A stretch of 64,000 nucleotides of DNA from NCBI GenBank assembly GCA_020466095.1, contig CM035807.1, forward strand, positions 36,460,039-36,524,038, in the 5' to 3' direction. The notes beneath the pieces were generated by a model. That model had not been told where the DNA came from and did no database searches. It saw only the letters and a list, made by a program, of their open reading frames with translations. Within the stretch, counting starts at the first letter, position 1. Every line of letters starts with the position of its first letter. Origin of the DNA: Chlorops oryzae (Eukaryota > Arthropoda > Insecta > Diptera > Chloropidae). Position numbers and translations under genes: made by a program. Positions 35,201 through 46,339 of this stretch are shown here, in pieces.

Positions 35201-37769
35201 ATTGCCTTAAGATCACCGCTGGTTGATGAATTGGGCGATGGTTTAGAGCTTAGATCTAATGGTTGTTCACCGGTAACATCACTGGGACTCGGTGAGTCCT
35301 TCAACGAAGGACTAAGTGCTGCAGCCGATACATCTGAGGTATTTGTGTTTGTTGAACTCAATTGCTGAGATGTCTGCTGAGCCAATTGAAGCCAATTTAT
35401 ATCTAAGTGGACGAATCGCGTTAAAGCGTGGAGAAAAGAGAAGAAACGCTCATTTTCGAATTTCATGGAAAATCAATTGAACTCACTCTGAAAATATTGC
35501 CCCGATAACGACTGAATTGCAGCTAAATTTGGTGCCACCGAATTAATTGAGGCCATTGTACCGGGAAAATCTCGCTGACGTGATGTAAGAAGTTTATTTA
35601 AATTCAAACGACTGCTGCTGTCTTTAACAGAACCCCCTTCGGTAGTGCCGCCGTCTGAATCAGTGTCGGTTTCAAGCTAAATAAAATCGAGATATTATTT
35701 TTATTCGGTGTACATTATGACACGAAACCACTCACGCGTTGAGTATCTGTTTCCGACATAGCCGGGCCTGATTCGGCCACCAGTTCACCGTTTTCGTTCA
35801 CAGTGAGCAGTTTTCCGTGAATGCAAAAGTTGCACTTTTCATCCGGTTTCCAATCAATCGGTTCAATTGGCAGTGGAGACGTCCTAGGACTGGACCGGTT
35901 TTTAGGCGTTCCTTTTGTGATGTCAGTTTTCAATTTAAGCGGACTGCCGTTTGGGCTATCTTTGCATTCCCTGTCTTTGTCTTCCTTGTGTGATGCGTTG
36001 TTAAGATTGTTTGAATCAGTGTCTGAAAATATTTTTTCTTAGAATTTTTCATTGTATAAATGAATAAAATTTCATATTCATAATAATAAAATTTATCTCA
36101 GATTAAGGATAAGATTCCTTAAGACAATTCATACATAGCATATGTATGTAGAATGTCCTTGGATTGCTCTTTAAATATTGGCATTTAGGCTTATAGTCTT
36201 CAACCCTGTTTAAACTTTTTGAAGGTTTAAATTGAATGAATGAATTTTATAGGAAAATTAAAAAAAAATTATACCAAAGGTATTTGATTGAGTTAAACTG
36301 GCATGAACACTAAAAGAATATATTTTCAAAATTTAACCATTCGAAGTTCTTATGCAGTGTTGAAGACATTTAAGTTTTATTAAAACAGCTTGGCGCAATC
36401 GGGCGTAAGGAACTCAGATTTAATGAAATTATTTTATATGAAGGTGTTTGAGTTAAATTACTATGGTAAAGTAGTATCGCGCTTCAAAGTCAAACGTAAA
36501 ATGTCCGCCTTAAGGCGTTTTGTAGGCGAAGTTGAAACGAGCTGCCTGGTGATTAGTGGATGACCTTCGGACGGCCCTGAGTACTTGTTTCAGGATGCCC
36601 AGAGCTTTCCTATTTTTTTCAACTTATGGTTATTATTGCGGGTATTTTAATTAGTTTATTCGAAAATAAAGTACAATCTTAAGATATTTCTAAACATTAC
36701 CAAACTGTCTAAACTAAGCACTCTTAAGGAAGTGTGAGAGAAATTAAGGATCCGGAGAGTGAACTTGAGCAGCTCCTTTTCGTTGTGAGCAGGCATGCCC
36801 AAAAGGCATTCAAAAAGGCAAAAGAGAAGCAAAAAATAGAAGTTCGTGTACGTATATGAAGAGAGAGTTTTAAAAATGATACCGAACGAGTAGGCTCTGT
36901 GCCGCTTTTTTTCAGAAGAGAAGCTAGTTTTTGTATTTTTATGTTTTTGTTGTACTATACACTAACATTTTTCGGACGTTTGTCTGTAGTGGTGGTCATC
37001 ACTGGTTGTGAGGTTCGCCATGTCGCAAAACAAAAGAGTTAAAAACGAGGTCATCACTGCCTGTAAAAGAGAACGTCCTCAAGGCCCTTATCTCTCCTTC
37101 TCTTTGCATCTCTTTCCTTCTCTCCTTCTCTCCTTCTCTCCTTCTCTCCTTCTCTCCTTCTCTCCTTCTCTCCTTCTCTCCTTCTCTCCTTCTCTCCTTC
37201 TCTCCTTCTCTCCTTCTCTCCTTCTCTCCTTCTCTCCTTCTCTCCTTCTCTCCTTCTCCTCCTTCTCTCTCCTTCTCTCTCCTTCTCTCTCCTTCTCTCT
37301 CCTTCTCTCTCCTTCTCTCTCCTTCTCTCTCCTTCTCTCTCTCTCCTTCTCTCTCCTTCTCTCTCCTTCTCTCTCTCCTTCTCTCTCCTTCTCTCTCCTT
37401 CTCTCTCCTTCTCTCTCCTTCTCTCTCCTTCTCTCTTCCTTCTCTCTCCTTCTCTCTCCTTCTCTCTCCTTCTCTCTCCTTCTCTCTCCTTCTCTCTCTT
37501 CTCTCTCCTTCTCTCTCCTTCTCTCTCCTTCTCTCTCCTTCTCTCTCCTTCTCTCTCCTTCTCTCTCCTTCTCTCTCCTTCTCTCTCCTTCTCTCTCCTT
37601 CTCTCTCCTTCTCTCTCCTTCTCTCTCCTTCTCTCTCCTTCTCTCTCCTTCTCTCTCCTTCTCTCTCCTTCTCTCTCCTTCTCTCTCCTTCTCTCTCCTT
37701 CTCTCTCCTTCTCTCTCCTTCTCTCTCCTTCTCTCTCCTTCTCTCTCCTTCTCTCTCCTTCTCTCTCCT

Positions 37770-37802
<33 letters not shown>

Positions 37803-38790
37803 CTTCTCTCTCCTTCTCTCTCCTTCTCTCTCCTTTCTCTCTCCTCTCTCTCTCCTTCTCTCTCCTTCTCTCTCCTTCTCTCTCCTTCTCTCTCCTTCTC
37901 TCTCCTTCTCTCTCCTTCTCTCTCCTTCTCTCTCCTTCTCTCTCCTTCTCTCTCCTTCTCTCTCCTTCTCTCTCTTTCTCTCTCCTAACAATTTCTCACA
38001 CTTTCAGTTACATTATCAAAGTTTTCATACGGATCGGCCAATAACTTTTTAAGTTTATTCGTCACATAAATATATATGTATAAATCTTTCCTCTATTATA
38101 ATAATAGTGTAGATCAACGGTTCTCGAACTTTTTCGATCGTAGAGCAGGGGCGTAGCGAGAGAAGGAGTGCTTTGGTAGTGCTTATATTGGACACAGTGG
38201 TATATTGAACAATTGAACTAATCACTATACAAATTTTTACTTTTTCCATGCTCCAAGAACGAAAGATATGAATCCTATCTGTAAAAAGGAGAGCATTTTG
38301 CTTTAGACTGACGAAAATTTTATGTTATTTAGGCGGGCAGTTTTCGAGATTTTTGGCGAAAACTAAAAAGTTTTGCGTATATCTCAAATTTAGTCAAAAA
38401 ACCACAATTTCTTCTCTGCTCTTTTTGTTGTTGTTGTTGTAAGCTAGTGTTATTGATATACATATTTACCTTTTGAGTTATTTACAAGTTCTCTTCCAAT
38501 TTTGATTTCCTCTTCGTAGTCTTCCTTATGATGATCTGTTCCGTTTTCGTTTTCTTCGCAAGATATCTCTTCAAGCGCTTTTGAGTTTTGATTCTCCTTT
38601 ATTGGATATGCACTGAAGCCTTTGTCTTGGCTTTCGTGAAAATTTATTGGATCCTGCTCGACGCTCCCTTTCAAATTGTTTTGTTCTGCTGTTGTTTGGC
38701 TTTCTATACTCATGTGGTTTTGTGTATGAATTTCTTGAAAATGCTTCCATTTCCTGCGGCCCATGAACTCCTCAGCGATCCGTTCTAAGC
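26318..38790 (-). CDS. Eip93F: Ecdysone-induced protein 93F (E93/Mblk-1 family), five exons, N-terminus missing
   Basis: Ecdysone-induced nuclear transcription factor of the pipsqueak-HTH/LCOR family; in insects it promotes adult differentiation and programmed death of larval tissue. Exons in transcript order: 38790-38470, 36022-35736, 35676-35487, 35402-35198, 29219-26318. All borders are AG/GT and phases match at every junction, giving 1300 codons plus stop. In order: the GLERIAEEFMGRRKWKHFQ segment; PIEPIDWKPDEKCNFC; PLDLSSK, a CtBP-binding motif; a first HTH-like region (YSNEDLNNALQDLLTGKIG...); and the highly conserved Psq HTH (RGKYRNYDRDSLVEAVKAVQ...). The first visible exon opens two bases into a codon, so at least one upstream coding exon is missing; in vertebrate LCORL it encodes a CxxC...RREL-type segment, which I could not find up to 64000. 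Confidence 0.95.
29493..29665 (-). repeat. tRNA-derived SINE, copy 2, in an Eip93F intron
   Basis: Shares with the 12.4-kb copy the body (GTGGCTGC...CAAGGGTGACA...TTAGGCC) and the CAGCTGGGAGTCGAAC block containing the complement of the Pol III B box. The A-box end is lost or badly diverged beyond about 29665. Orientation is the same as the host gene. Confidence 0.7.
31210..31665. repeat. Inverted repeat built of CGGGCGTGTTGCGGG motifs
   Basis: The left arm (about 31210-31310, GCCCGCAGCACGCCCGCAAC...) is matched by an inverted right arm (about 31545-31665) with at least three copies of CGGGCGTG(T/C)TGCGGG. Both arms also share AACGAGTAAAAAT in inverted orientation. GC-rich compared with surroundings. 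Probably a foldback-type element; exact ends and TSD not found. Confidence 0.55.
34565..34800 (-). repeat. Fragment of the TATACCCGACAC DINE-type family
   Basis: Resembles the inverse of about 50580-50760: shared blocks are CCGATTTT..GGCAGTTT, GATTTTTGTGA and AGTACTGGAGGTACCC. Both the (GTCY)n core and the ends are missing. Confidence 0.6.
34837..34999. mobile_element. Pogo/Tigger-like MITE, TA-flanked
   Basis: 163 bp. CAGTCTACTCTCTC at the left and CAGCGTTCTCTCTC inverted from the right, followed on both sides by GGACAC-like sequence. TA at 34835-34836 and 35000-35001. Several CCGCTTAA(C/G)AGG blocks inside are also found at 49.5-49.7 kb. Confidence 0.65.
35198..35402 (-). CDS. Eip93F: Eip93F exon with the CtBP-type PLDLS motif
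   Basis: 205 bp from acceptor CCACTTAG to donor CAG|GTAAAT. Encodes NWLQLAQQTSQQL..., a Ser/Pro-rich stretch, then GEQPLDLSSKPSPNSS. PxDLS is the established C-terminal binding protein (co-repressor) motif and is conserved in E93 and LCOR. An in-frame ATG further upstream is in the intron. Confidence 0.9.
35487..35676 (-). CDS. Eip93F: Eip93F internal exon (Ser/Asp-rich linker)
   Basis: 190 bp from acceptor TTTATTTAG to donor CAGA|GTGAGT. Encodes LETDTDSDGGTTEGG, then SSSRLNLNKLLTSRQRDFPG and ASINSVAPNLAAIQSLSGQY. Joins in frame on both sides. No domain is recognised beyond the acidic/serine stretch. Confidence 0.85.
35736..36022 (-). CDS. Eip93F: Eip93F exon with the DWKPDEKCNFC motif
   Basis: 287 bp from acceptor ATTTTCAG to donor CGC|GTGAGT. 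Encodes SPNGSPLKLKTDITKGTPKN, then PLPIEPIDWKPDEKCNFC and GKLLTVNENGELVAE. The paired cysteines after DWxxDEK are shared with vertebrate LCOR/LCORL and suggest a small conserved structural module. Confidence 0.85.
36023..38469 (-). other. Eip93F intron containing the polypyrimidine array
   Basis: Intron between the first two visible exons. Apart from the array at 37.1-38.0 kb it is ordinary AT-rich sequence; the part at about 38290-38430 (GAAAACT, TTTCTTCTCTGCTC) resembles 56.98-57.15 kb inverted. Confidence 0.6.
37088..37985. repeat. About 0.9 kb pure polypyrimidine microsatellite, (CCTTCTCT)n changing to (CCTTCTCTCT)n
   Basis: Almost only C and T on the plus strand (purine-only on the Eip93F sense strand). 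About 37110-37255 has an 8-bp period (CCTTCTCT); from about 37260 the period is 10 bp (CCTTCTCTCT), with a few 9-, 11- and 12-bp units and a (CT)n core at about 37778-37802. The long open frames on both strands exist only because no stop codon can be made from this composition; neither is a gene. Confidence 0.97.
38470..38790 (-). CDS. Eip93F: Eip93F exon with the LCOR/LCORL-like N-terminal motif
   Basis: 321 bp, acceptor TATAATAG at 38791-38798 and donor AAAAG|GTAAAT at 38470/38469. The start encodes LERIAEEFMGRRKWKHFQEI, which matches the start region of E93 and aligns with the G-F/L-E-x-I segment preceding DWxxDEKCxFC in LCORL. The rest is polar and acidic (EEISCEENENGTDHHKEDYE), probably disordered. 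The exon starts in phase 2 and hands one base (G) to the next exon to make Asp. Confidence 0.85.
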
Positions 38791-41700
38791 CTATTATAAA
38801 CGAGAAAGAAAAGGAACTATAGAAATGTTTCACTGTCAAATATCCAAAATTATAAAAATATATTTTGCTCTTTTCAAAATTTTATGATATATTCAAAACT
38901 TTAGCTATCTTCCGAACACGGTATTTTGAAGGACCTCTTTTGTACTTGAAGTCTTTTTACATGCATGAACTAAAATAGTTTTAGTAACAGAACTAGGTAC
39001 CTAGTTAAAAATAGGATCATCCAAAGATTCAGCTTGGAGTGCTCCTTTTGTAGCAATGGATTATGCCAAAAATCTGCGAGCTTCTTAGATTTCGTACTCA
39101 TTTTTAGCATTGCATGTCCTTACAAACGAGTAATACTTTTGAGCTCCTAAAGGAGATAAAACAGAGTACTCCTTTCAACCTCGAAATGGAGGACAGAAAG
39201 AGTAATAGCACAAAATGAGTTATCTTTTTTGATCTCCTGAAAGAGCAAAAATTGAGTAATAATTCTTTGCCGAATCAAAAGTCGGGGATTTTGGTTCGTT
39301 AACAAGTTTAAGATAAAACTGAATTTTATTTTATTCCGATTTCGTATTGCTCCGAATGGATGAAGAAGTCGTTCCTCCTTTCATTGCTCGATTTTGGCTT
39401 GGCTCCTACATTTTTTACTGGGTATATTCAATCAATTGTTAGCTTGCTCGTAAATTGATGAAACAATTTTGATTGACGTTAGTGCTTTTTGATGGGTGAC
39501 GTGAGGACCTACAGTATAAAGATGAATCAAATAGTGAAGAGCATTTCTTGGGCAACCATTTGCAAGCGATGCTTCTGCTAGGCATGAGACAATTTTTTGA
39601 AAGGAAAACATTAAGACTAAGGGCATTGATTTCAAAAACGTCGGAACCATTAATTTTGACACAGTTTTAAGATTGACCGATAGCACTTAAAATGTATCTG
39701 TGACTTGCGACAAAAGAGCTAAATAAAATAAGCTTATTTGCGGTAAAGCCGAATGGTTCTCTTAGCAATCTGTTGTTTCCCATAGCTATTAAAACTACGC
39801 AAAATAAAATATTCAATCGAGGAAGCCGCTCTATTAACTTCCAATGTTTTGTGCGTTCTAAAAAAGAGGGGGAGAACGTTCTAACGAAAACATACAACAA
39901 GGCGGGCTCACCCAATTATAATCGTTAGCAAAAATATCTATATTAAAGGAAATTGAAAAGAAATTGAACTTAATCTATTCATTGGCATAAGCTCGAAATA
40001 TCCCTGCAGAGAAAGGAGTTCAATTCACTAAAAGCGAGAACACCTGTTTTACTTAGAGGGTGACCTGTGAGAACTCAAAACAGTTTATACAAGAAAGCCG
40101 ACGATGTTCTGCGAAGCAACTAAACGTCTATCGAAAGAAATCTGTTTTATTATTCCTCCTAGTTTGGATTAGTCGGGCACTAGTTGGTATAATCTTAATT
40201 ACCGCGGGGATGTGGTAATATTTCATTCGTTCTGAGGTACATAAATATGTGCATTTCTTGGGATAGTATATTTAAAGATTAAGGTACTTGTACAAAAACT
40301 TGTTCCTGTTCCAAAATAAAAGAAATAGGAACGTAAAGTTGGCCAAACCGTGCATATATAATATGTACATATATGAATCTATATCCTGCATATATCTTTA
40401 CCTTTTACCGAGACCCCAGTGAGGTTATGCTATTTCATTTTCCAGATATCTATTCAAAATTTCTTATAAAGATTTTCACATTAACATTTCCTTGTGTGGC
40501 TCCCGTCTACTGGGGAAATCCCCGATCGTAAGGTATGCGTCCGTCGAATTTACCATAGCTCGACGACTGTTTCAGAGATTTTGTTGAAGATTTGGAAAAT
40601 TCAGAATGTTTAGTCACTGCCAAGGCGCTATTGATTCACAAATATAAATGTTAAAATCATTTTTTTCAATAATAGGAACTTTCGCCTAACCGTGTAAGAT
40701 GACATGTACTCAATAATTTTTCAATAACCAATGAAATGTAAGTATTTATCATCACGAATTCATTGGATTATGCAAACTATTCAAGTATTCATTTAAGATA
40801 GTCCGCTATAGCGGACTTAATAGTTTTTACCTGGATCTTTAAATATGCGATGGTTTCCAAGTACAACTACCACAATTCAAAGGAAAAAAGGGTTTGGAAC
40901 TTTGCGGAAACAAACAATTTCGTCTCCCTCAAAAGGGCCAGAAAGGTTTTGCGAAGGTCCTCCTCTCTTTGAGCTGTGTTTTCTTATTATTGTGCCAAAA
41001 AAATTGACGACTTAATGCCCCGCGATTAAAGGCACATCAGTTGAGGGAATCTCGTCACGCACATTGCATATTTACATGCTTATGCTGATAGAGGGGCTCT
41101 CTCCATAATCATTTCTTTGCACATTCATGAACATGTGTTTGCTTCTACATATATGCACATATAAATATATATACATATATATGTATATACATTCTCGGTT
41201 ACGCATGTACACTGTTCACAATGTGTTCGCCATGCCTGGCATTCTTTTTCTTTGGTAGCAAATGCACATGTGCTTAAGTTTTTAGAAAAAATTAATTAAG
41301 CATACATACAGGCGTATATTACAGAAAGCAAAAACTATAGAAGACGTTGAAGACTATAGCTCTCAGAGAGTGTGCGTGGGCCCCTATGTTTCCTTTTCTT
41401 ACGCAATGTAAGCTAGCTGAATGCTCAATGCTTCCATGTCGGTATGTATTCGGCGTTCAAATGCACGTACATAAGCCACCACTGTTTGCCGAGACCCCTT
41501 TTAATTTCGATGTGCGTTTTTATTCTCGCATTTTTCACTACAAATTTTTTTAGAAGTTTGAGACTCGAAAGTCTCTCGAGGACATTAACCTTTTGATTTT
41601 TGTTTTCGTTTCAGAAGGGATTGGAGCATTTCCTCATTTAGTTTGGATCTATGTAAATGACTATATTTATTTCCCACTGTCCACTTATATCGAAAAATTG

Positions 41701-41932
41701 CGTAGGAAAGGCGATATAAAATGCTGCTTAGAATTGTTCGTCTTAATTTCCCATTGATTGGAGATACGTTTCGTGTTGCAATATAGTACATCCATATTCA
41801 TTTCGTCAATAATGCGACTCAAAATAATATGAATATAAGTATATTGTTTTAGTTCCGAAATTTCGTAAAGATTATTCTGTTCGGGGAATATGGAATAGTA
41901 GCCTAAGTCGGCATAAGCGAGAAATGAGTTAA
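38791..41932. other. Upstream of the first visible Eip93F exon, probably 5' intron
   Basis: No supported gene. A (TTG)-type run lies nearby at 38425-38440. A degraded element at about 39001-39422 starts ACCTAGTTAAAAATAGGA and ends in an inverted TAGGAGCC/ACCCAGTAAAAAATG-like end, with GGAGTGCTCC inside as in the 42.8-kb element. Confidence 0.4.
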
Positions 41933-42662
41933 GGGGGTCTTCTCATTGAAAACCCGTTTTTGGACCCTTTTTAAAAAAAATCTTATTTGAAAACGCAAAG
42001 AATAATTGAAAACTTTTTATATTTATTGTATTAAAAAAGGTTCAAAGTAAATAAAAAAATTTTTTTTGCCTCGATACGTGGGCTGTTCAAAAAGTTATGA
42101 GACTTCAAAGTTGGTGGTGAAAAAAAAGGTGTCGTCACGGCGGCCACGATTCTGGGTCTCCGGAGCGTCCGAAATGGAAAAAAAACGGGGTTATAATCAG
42201 TATAGATGTAATTTTCGGGTGAACCTCAAGCTTAATTTTGTGATTTTTTTTGACAAAATGGCGGCCATTCAAAAAATTTCAATTTCGGGCTTTTTTTTTT
42301 GTAGTTTAGTGTAAAAAAAAATAGTAAAAAATTTTTTAAAATTATGGTCGAGGTTCACCCGAGAATGGTGACAATTCTGCGCCGATTCCACTTTGTTTCA
42401 TGAAAATCGGTTCAGTTGAACTGGAGATATCATGGCCGCCAGTTCGAAAAACGTGGTTTCGAGATAAACGCGTTTAAAGTTTCAAGCAACGGAAAAATTA
42501 CTCGTTTTAGCGCAGATCTTGCTCGAAAAAGAAGGCTATATCCTCTAAACTATTTCGAATTTCAAAAAATCCTTTTAGGAGCATATTCAAAACTACCCAA
42601 GCTATAAATAAATGCAAAAAAAAAAAAGTCGAAACAAAAAGTTGCTCAATGAGAAGACCCCC
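41933..42662. mobile_element. MITE with GGGGGTCTTCTCATTGA ends and TTAA duplication
   Basis: 730 bp. GGGGGTCTTCTCATTGA at the left is exactly inverted at the right (TCAATGAGAAGACCCCC; one base differs just inside). TTAA flanks both ends (41929-41932 and 42663-42666), as in piggyBac-type insertion. A second, inner inverted pair (CGGGTGAACCTC / GAGGTTCACCCG) lies at about 42216-42362. The frames inside are not recognised. Confidence 0.75.
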
Positions 42663-42819
42663 TTAATAGCTTTCGAGGTACAAGAAAGCCAGGTCGTTAA
42701 GGTGTGTTCATTCCATTTTCGAATATTATGATTTTAAAAGAAGTTATTTGCATTTTCTTTTTAGCTTATGCATGTATTTTGGAAAACTTTTACTCTACTG
42801 AACTTAAGTTTGATCACAT

Positions 42820-43138
42820 CCCAGCAAACATTTTCGGAGTGCTCCGAAATGTGAGCCCGAAATGAGTCTGAAATATATAGAAAATAAGAAGCTCATATTT
42901 ATGAGTATCACTCAAAATTATTGAGTCTTTTTAAACTCATAAATATGAGTGCGGAAGGAGTCATACATATATGACTCCAATATGTTCTCCTTGATTGTAT
43001 GACTTCAGAATCATATAAGACGAAGTTCGCAAGAGGGGAAACACGCTCTTTAAGACTCTTAAAAGAGTTCATTATGAGGGCTCCGACTCCTATTAGGAGT
43101 CATATATGATTCCATTAGGACTCAGAATGTTTGCTGGG
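42820..43138. mobile_element. Inverted-repeat element with CCCAGCAAACATT ends
   Basis: 319 bp. CCCAGCAAACATTTTCGGAGT and, inverted, CCCAGCAAACATTCTGAGT. The inside contains many small palindromic GAGTC/GACTC and ATATGAGT blocks, so the element folds on itself. No target duplication recognised. Confidence 0.7.
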
Positions 43139-45312
43139 TATATTCTGAATTTTCAATTTAAGTGTGAGCAAATTGAAATTTTTATATGAATAAAGAAAAA
43201 TTCGAATATCTCACAACAAGAAAGGTCGAAAAGCGGAGGGGTCTGTTTTAATTTTAGACCTATGGTTTCTTCGGGAAAGTTTCTTAGATTTTTCCATAGA
43301 TTACGTTGGTGCTATACTCTCTATCAAGTTTTTTTCACCCATACAAATTGACCCACCATAATATATATATCTCAAAAAGCAAATGAAAAAAAAAATGGAA
43401 AAGTTTTTCAATAAACATACTTTAATTTTTTAATTTTGTAAATTTTAATGTGAATATCACAATTTTCAGTAAATTTTCAGACCAGTCCAGAATACGAGTT
43501 ATCAACTCATGTATGAGCAGAAAACCGAAGTAAAAAATTTAAAAATAATTTTTGTATGGAACCGTAACTGTAGTTCAAAAACCTAATGGTGCAGTTCCAT
43601 TCCCCATGGCAGAAATTGTGTATTTTTTTTTTATCGAAAGCATGTTTTATCCCGCCAAATCAGTGTATGAATTTTAAGGGAAAAGCTTGGAAAAATGTTT
43701 TTAAATGTTGTTGTTATTTTTGTCTCAAAGATTTCGTATTTCTGTTTATTATTTGGCAAATAAAATTGCGAAATAATTGAATGAATTTGATAAATTTATA
43801 ATCGAATATGCGGTCATTTTTTCTATATGGACATTTCATGACTGTATTGGAAAAACTGAATTCCTATAGAAGGTCTGGAAGGGATTCTTTCTCTTTTATG
43901 CAGATATGATCAGAATAGTTCTTCACTGGGAGACCCGTATTCATACGAGTACATCTAAAAAGTTTTATGATAACTGGCTCGGGTCGAATGTCGTCAATCG
44001 CGATTTCAATTTCATATTCACTACTTTATTGTAACCGTGATTATAGGCAAGGACATTCGTAAGCCCAACTGTACCTCTGCCAAGAGTTTTACGTCCTATA
44101 AAATAATTTGCACAGTGCGTGGAAATTCTTGGCACTCGTAAGCATAAATTTTTGATGCTCTCAGCAATTTTAATAAAATTTTTTAAGTGGAATTTCGAAA
44201 AAGTTGTTCTTCTATTCACGCATTTTTGAATATTTTGCAGTTTTCCGCAACGAAATTAGTGAGTTAGTGCGTAAAGCGGAATCAAGACTCTTCATTAAGC
44301 AATTAAATGAAATTTTTTTTACGTGACATCGGACTTAACATGCCATAAGCATGCGATTTCATTGCACTTTCTAGGCAACGGGCCGCCATAATTGCGGGAT
44401 TGGTTATTTGAAATGTGGTTCAGTGAAGTTGTGTCGAGAAATTTGAAAAAATTTCTGAGTGCGAGAATGAGAAAATCTGTTGAAATTAACCTAATAGGTA
44501 TATAAACCAATTAACTTCTTTGGCAACTCAAAAATGACTTCTGGGTTTGGAAATACATGTTACGATTGTTTCTTATAAGAAAAGCTTTTGTATGTTAATA
44601 CAACAATTTTTTTTAAATCAGGACAACAAATTCGTTGTTAAAACTCAGCGTATCACACTTTTCGCTTTCGTAAGCAATTTGTTTGATTGCGGCAATTAAT
44701 CGAAGTATTAAAATTCAATAAACTTTTTCAATCAACGATTTGTAATATCAACAACCAAAAGTATTAAGGGGTTATTCTTATGTAAACATTTCTTAAAATC
44801 GATTGCTTTTTTTTTTGCATGTTTCGATAGTTAAACCTATTGAGAATATGCTGTAAAAAATCAGACCGAAATTCTAATTATTAAAAAAGTCACAGCTCAG
44901 AGTGGACCATCTGAGGAAAATTTCAAAAAAAAACGGTCGAAAGTTCAAAAAAACAAGTTGAGTTGTGTCATAGGACACCAGATAAGAACGAAGTTCATTA
45001 TGGTATTTATAAATGTTAGTAAATATAATTCGCAGCAAGGTTTTTCGCAAAACTCAATTGTTTTTATTAATCGAAAAATATATGTATACAAGACGGCTGT
45101 TTGTTGTTTTCAACTGTTTTTCACAAGCGAAAATGCGATACAGTATATTCTGCTTAGCTGCATTCAATTATTTTCCAGACAATTTTATGCACTTACGCGA
45201 AAAACGCACCTACCCGAAATTTTTTGCTGTATTTTTGAGTAACATGTCAGAATGTCTTTAACAACACTTGGATTCTTAAAAGAACGCCGTCCAAATATAA
45301 ATTTTATTAACA
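43139..45312. other. AT-rich non-coding DNA
   Basis: Nothing supported: no gene, RNA or bounded repeat. Confidence 0.35.
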
Positions 45313-46314
45313 AACAAGTAAGAAAGCTAAAGTCGGTCAAGCCCGACTTTGAAATACCCAGCGTCCCGATGTTATGAGCGCACTATGTTTTGCTTCTCTA
45401 TTTATGGGCGTGGCAGTAGGAGGACCACAAAAATTATTTCCCTACACCTTTCATTCGCCTTGGTGAACCTATGTTGCGAATTTGAAGCTTCTACGCCTTT
45501 TACTTCAGAAGTTACGAAAAATCTTCATTTGTGGGCGTGGCAGTGGGCGGGCCAAATAACATATTTTCCTACACCTTTCATTCGCCTTGGTGAACCTATG
45601 TTGCGAATTTGAAGCTTCTATGCCTTTTACTTCGGAAGTTACGAAAATTCTCCATTTGTGGGCGTGGAAGTGGGCGGGCTATATAAATTTTTGTTCCTAC
45701 ACTTTTAATTTGCCTTTGTCAACCTATGTTGCGATTTTGAAGCTTCTACGCCTTTTACCTCGGAAGTTACGAAAAATCTTCATTTGTGGGCGTGGCAGTG
45801 GGCGAGCCTCATAAAATTTTTTCCTACACCTTTCATTCGTCTTGTTCAAGCTGTGTTGCGAATTTGAAGCTTCTACGCCTTTTACTTCACAAGTTACGAT
45901 AAGCCCTTATTTGTGGGCGTGGATCACGGAGGGCGGCGTCCATTTTTTCCCAGGATATGTCCCTTTTCGTAGTTTACCAGTACACTAAATATCAATGAAA
46001 TGTGTTGAGTGGTTCGCAAGTTACAAGCATTTTACTGAAAACACATTAAATTCATTTGTGGGCGTGGCAGTGAGCGGATGTCTTCCATTTTTAGTTAGGA
46101 TCATAATCGGACCCCGATATACCTGTGTGCCACATTTCGACTTGATTGGTCCAGCCGTTTCGGAGGAGATCCGGACACGGACAGACGGACATGTCTAAAT
46201 CGAATTTTTGATCCTGATCAAGAATATATATATATATATGTCTATATCTACGGAGCGTTATTCTGGCTGTTACAAGATACCCTAATATACCCTGCTTACG
46301 CTGGGTATAAAAAC
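45313..46314 (-). mobile_element. DINE-1/mini-me-like element, copy 2, with expanded central tandem repeats
   Basis: Inverted relative to copy 1 at 5.8 kb. Starts AACAAGTAAGAAAGCTAAAG with a GTCGGTCAAGCCCGAC hairpin and ends CGCTGGGTATAAAA. The central unit of about 127 bp is present four times (landmark TTTGAAGCTT at 45481, 45608, 45735, 45863) instead of twice. The (GTCY)n core has shrunk to ACAGACGGAC and a (TA)n run is at about 46228-46240. Open frames across it are repeat by-products. Confidence 0.8.
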
Positions 46315-46339
46315 AAATAAGTACTTTGACTTACTTTCG

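Noticed and set aside
36999..37991. 330- and 326-codon open frames on opposite strands
   Set aside because: They span the C/T-only microsatellite, which cannot form stop codons; repetitive Arg/Glu/Lys or Ser/Leu/Phe products are artefacts.
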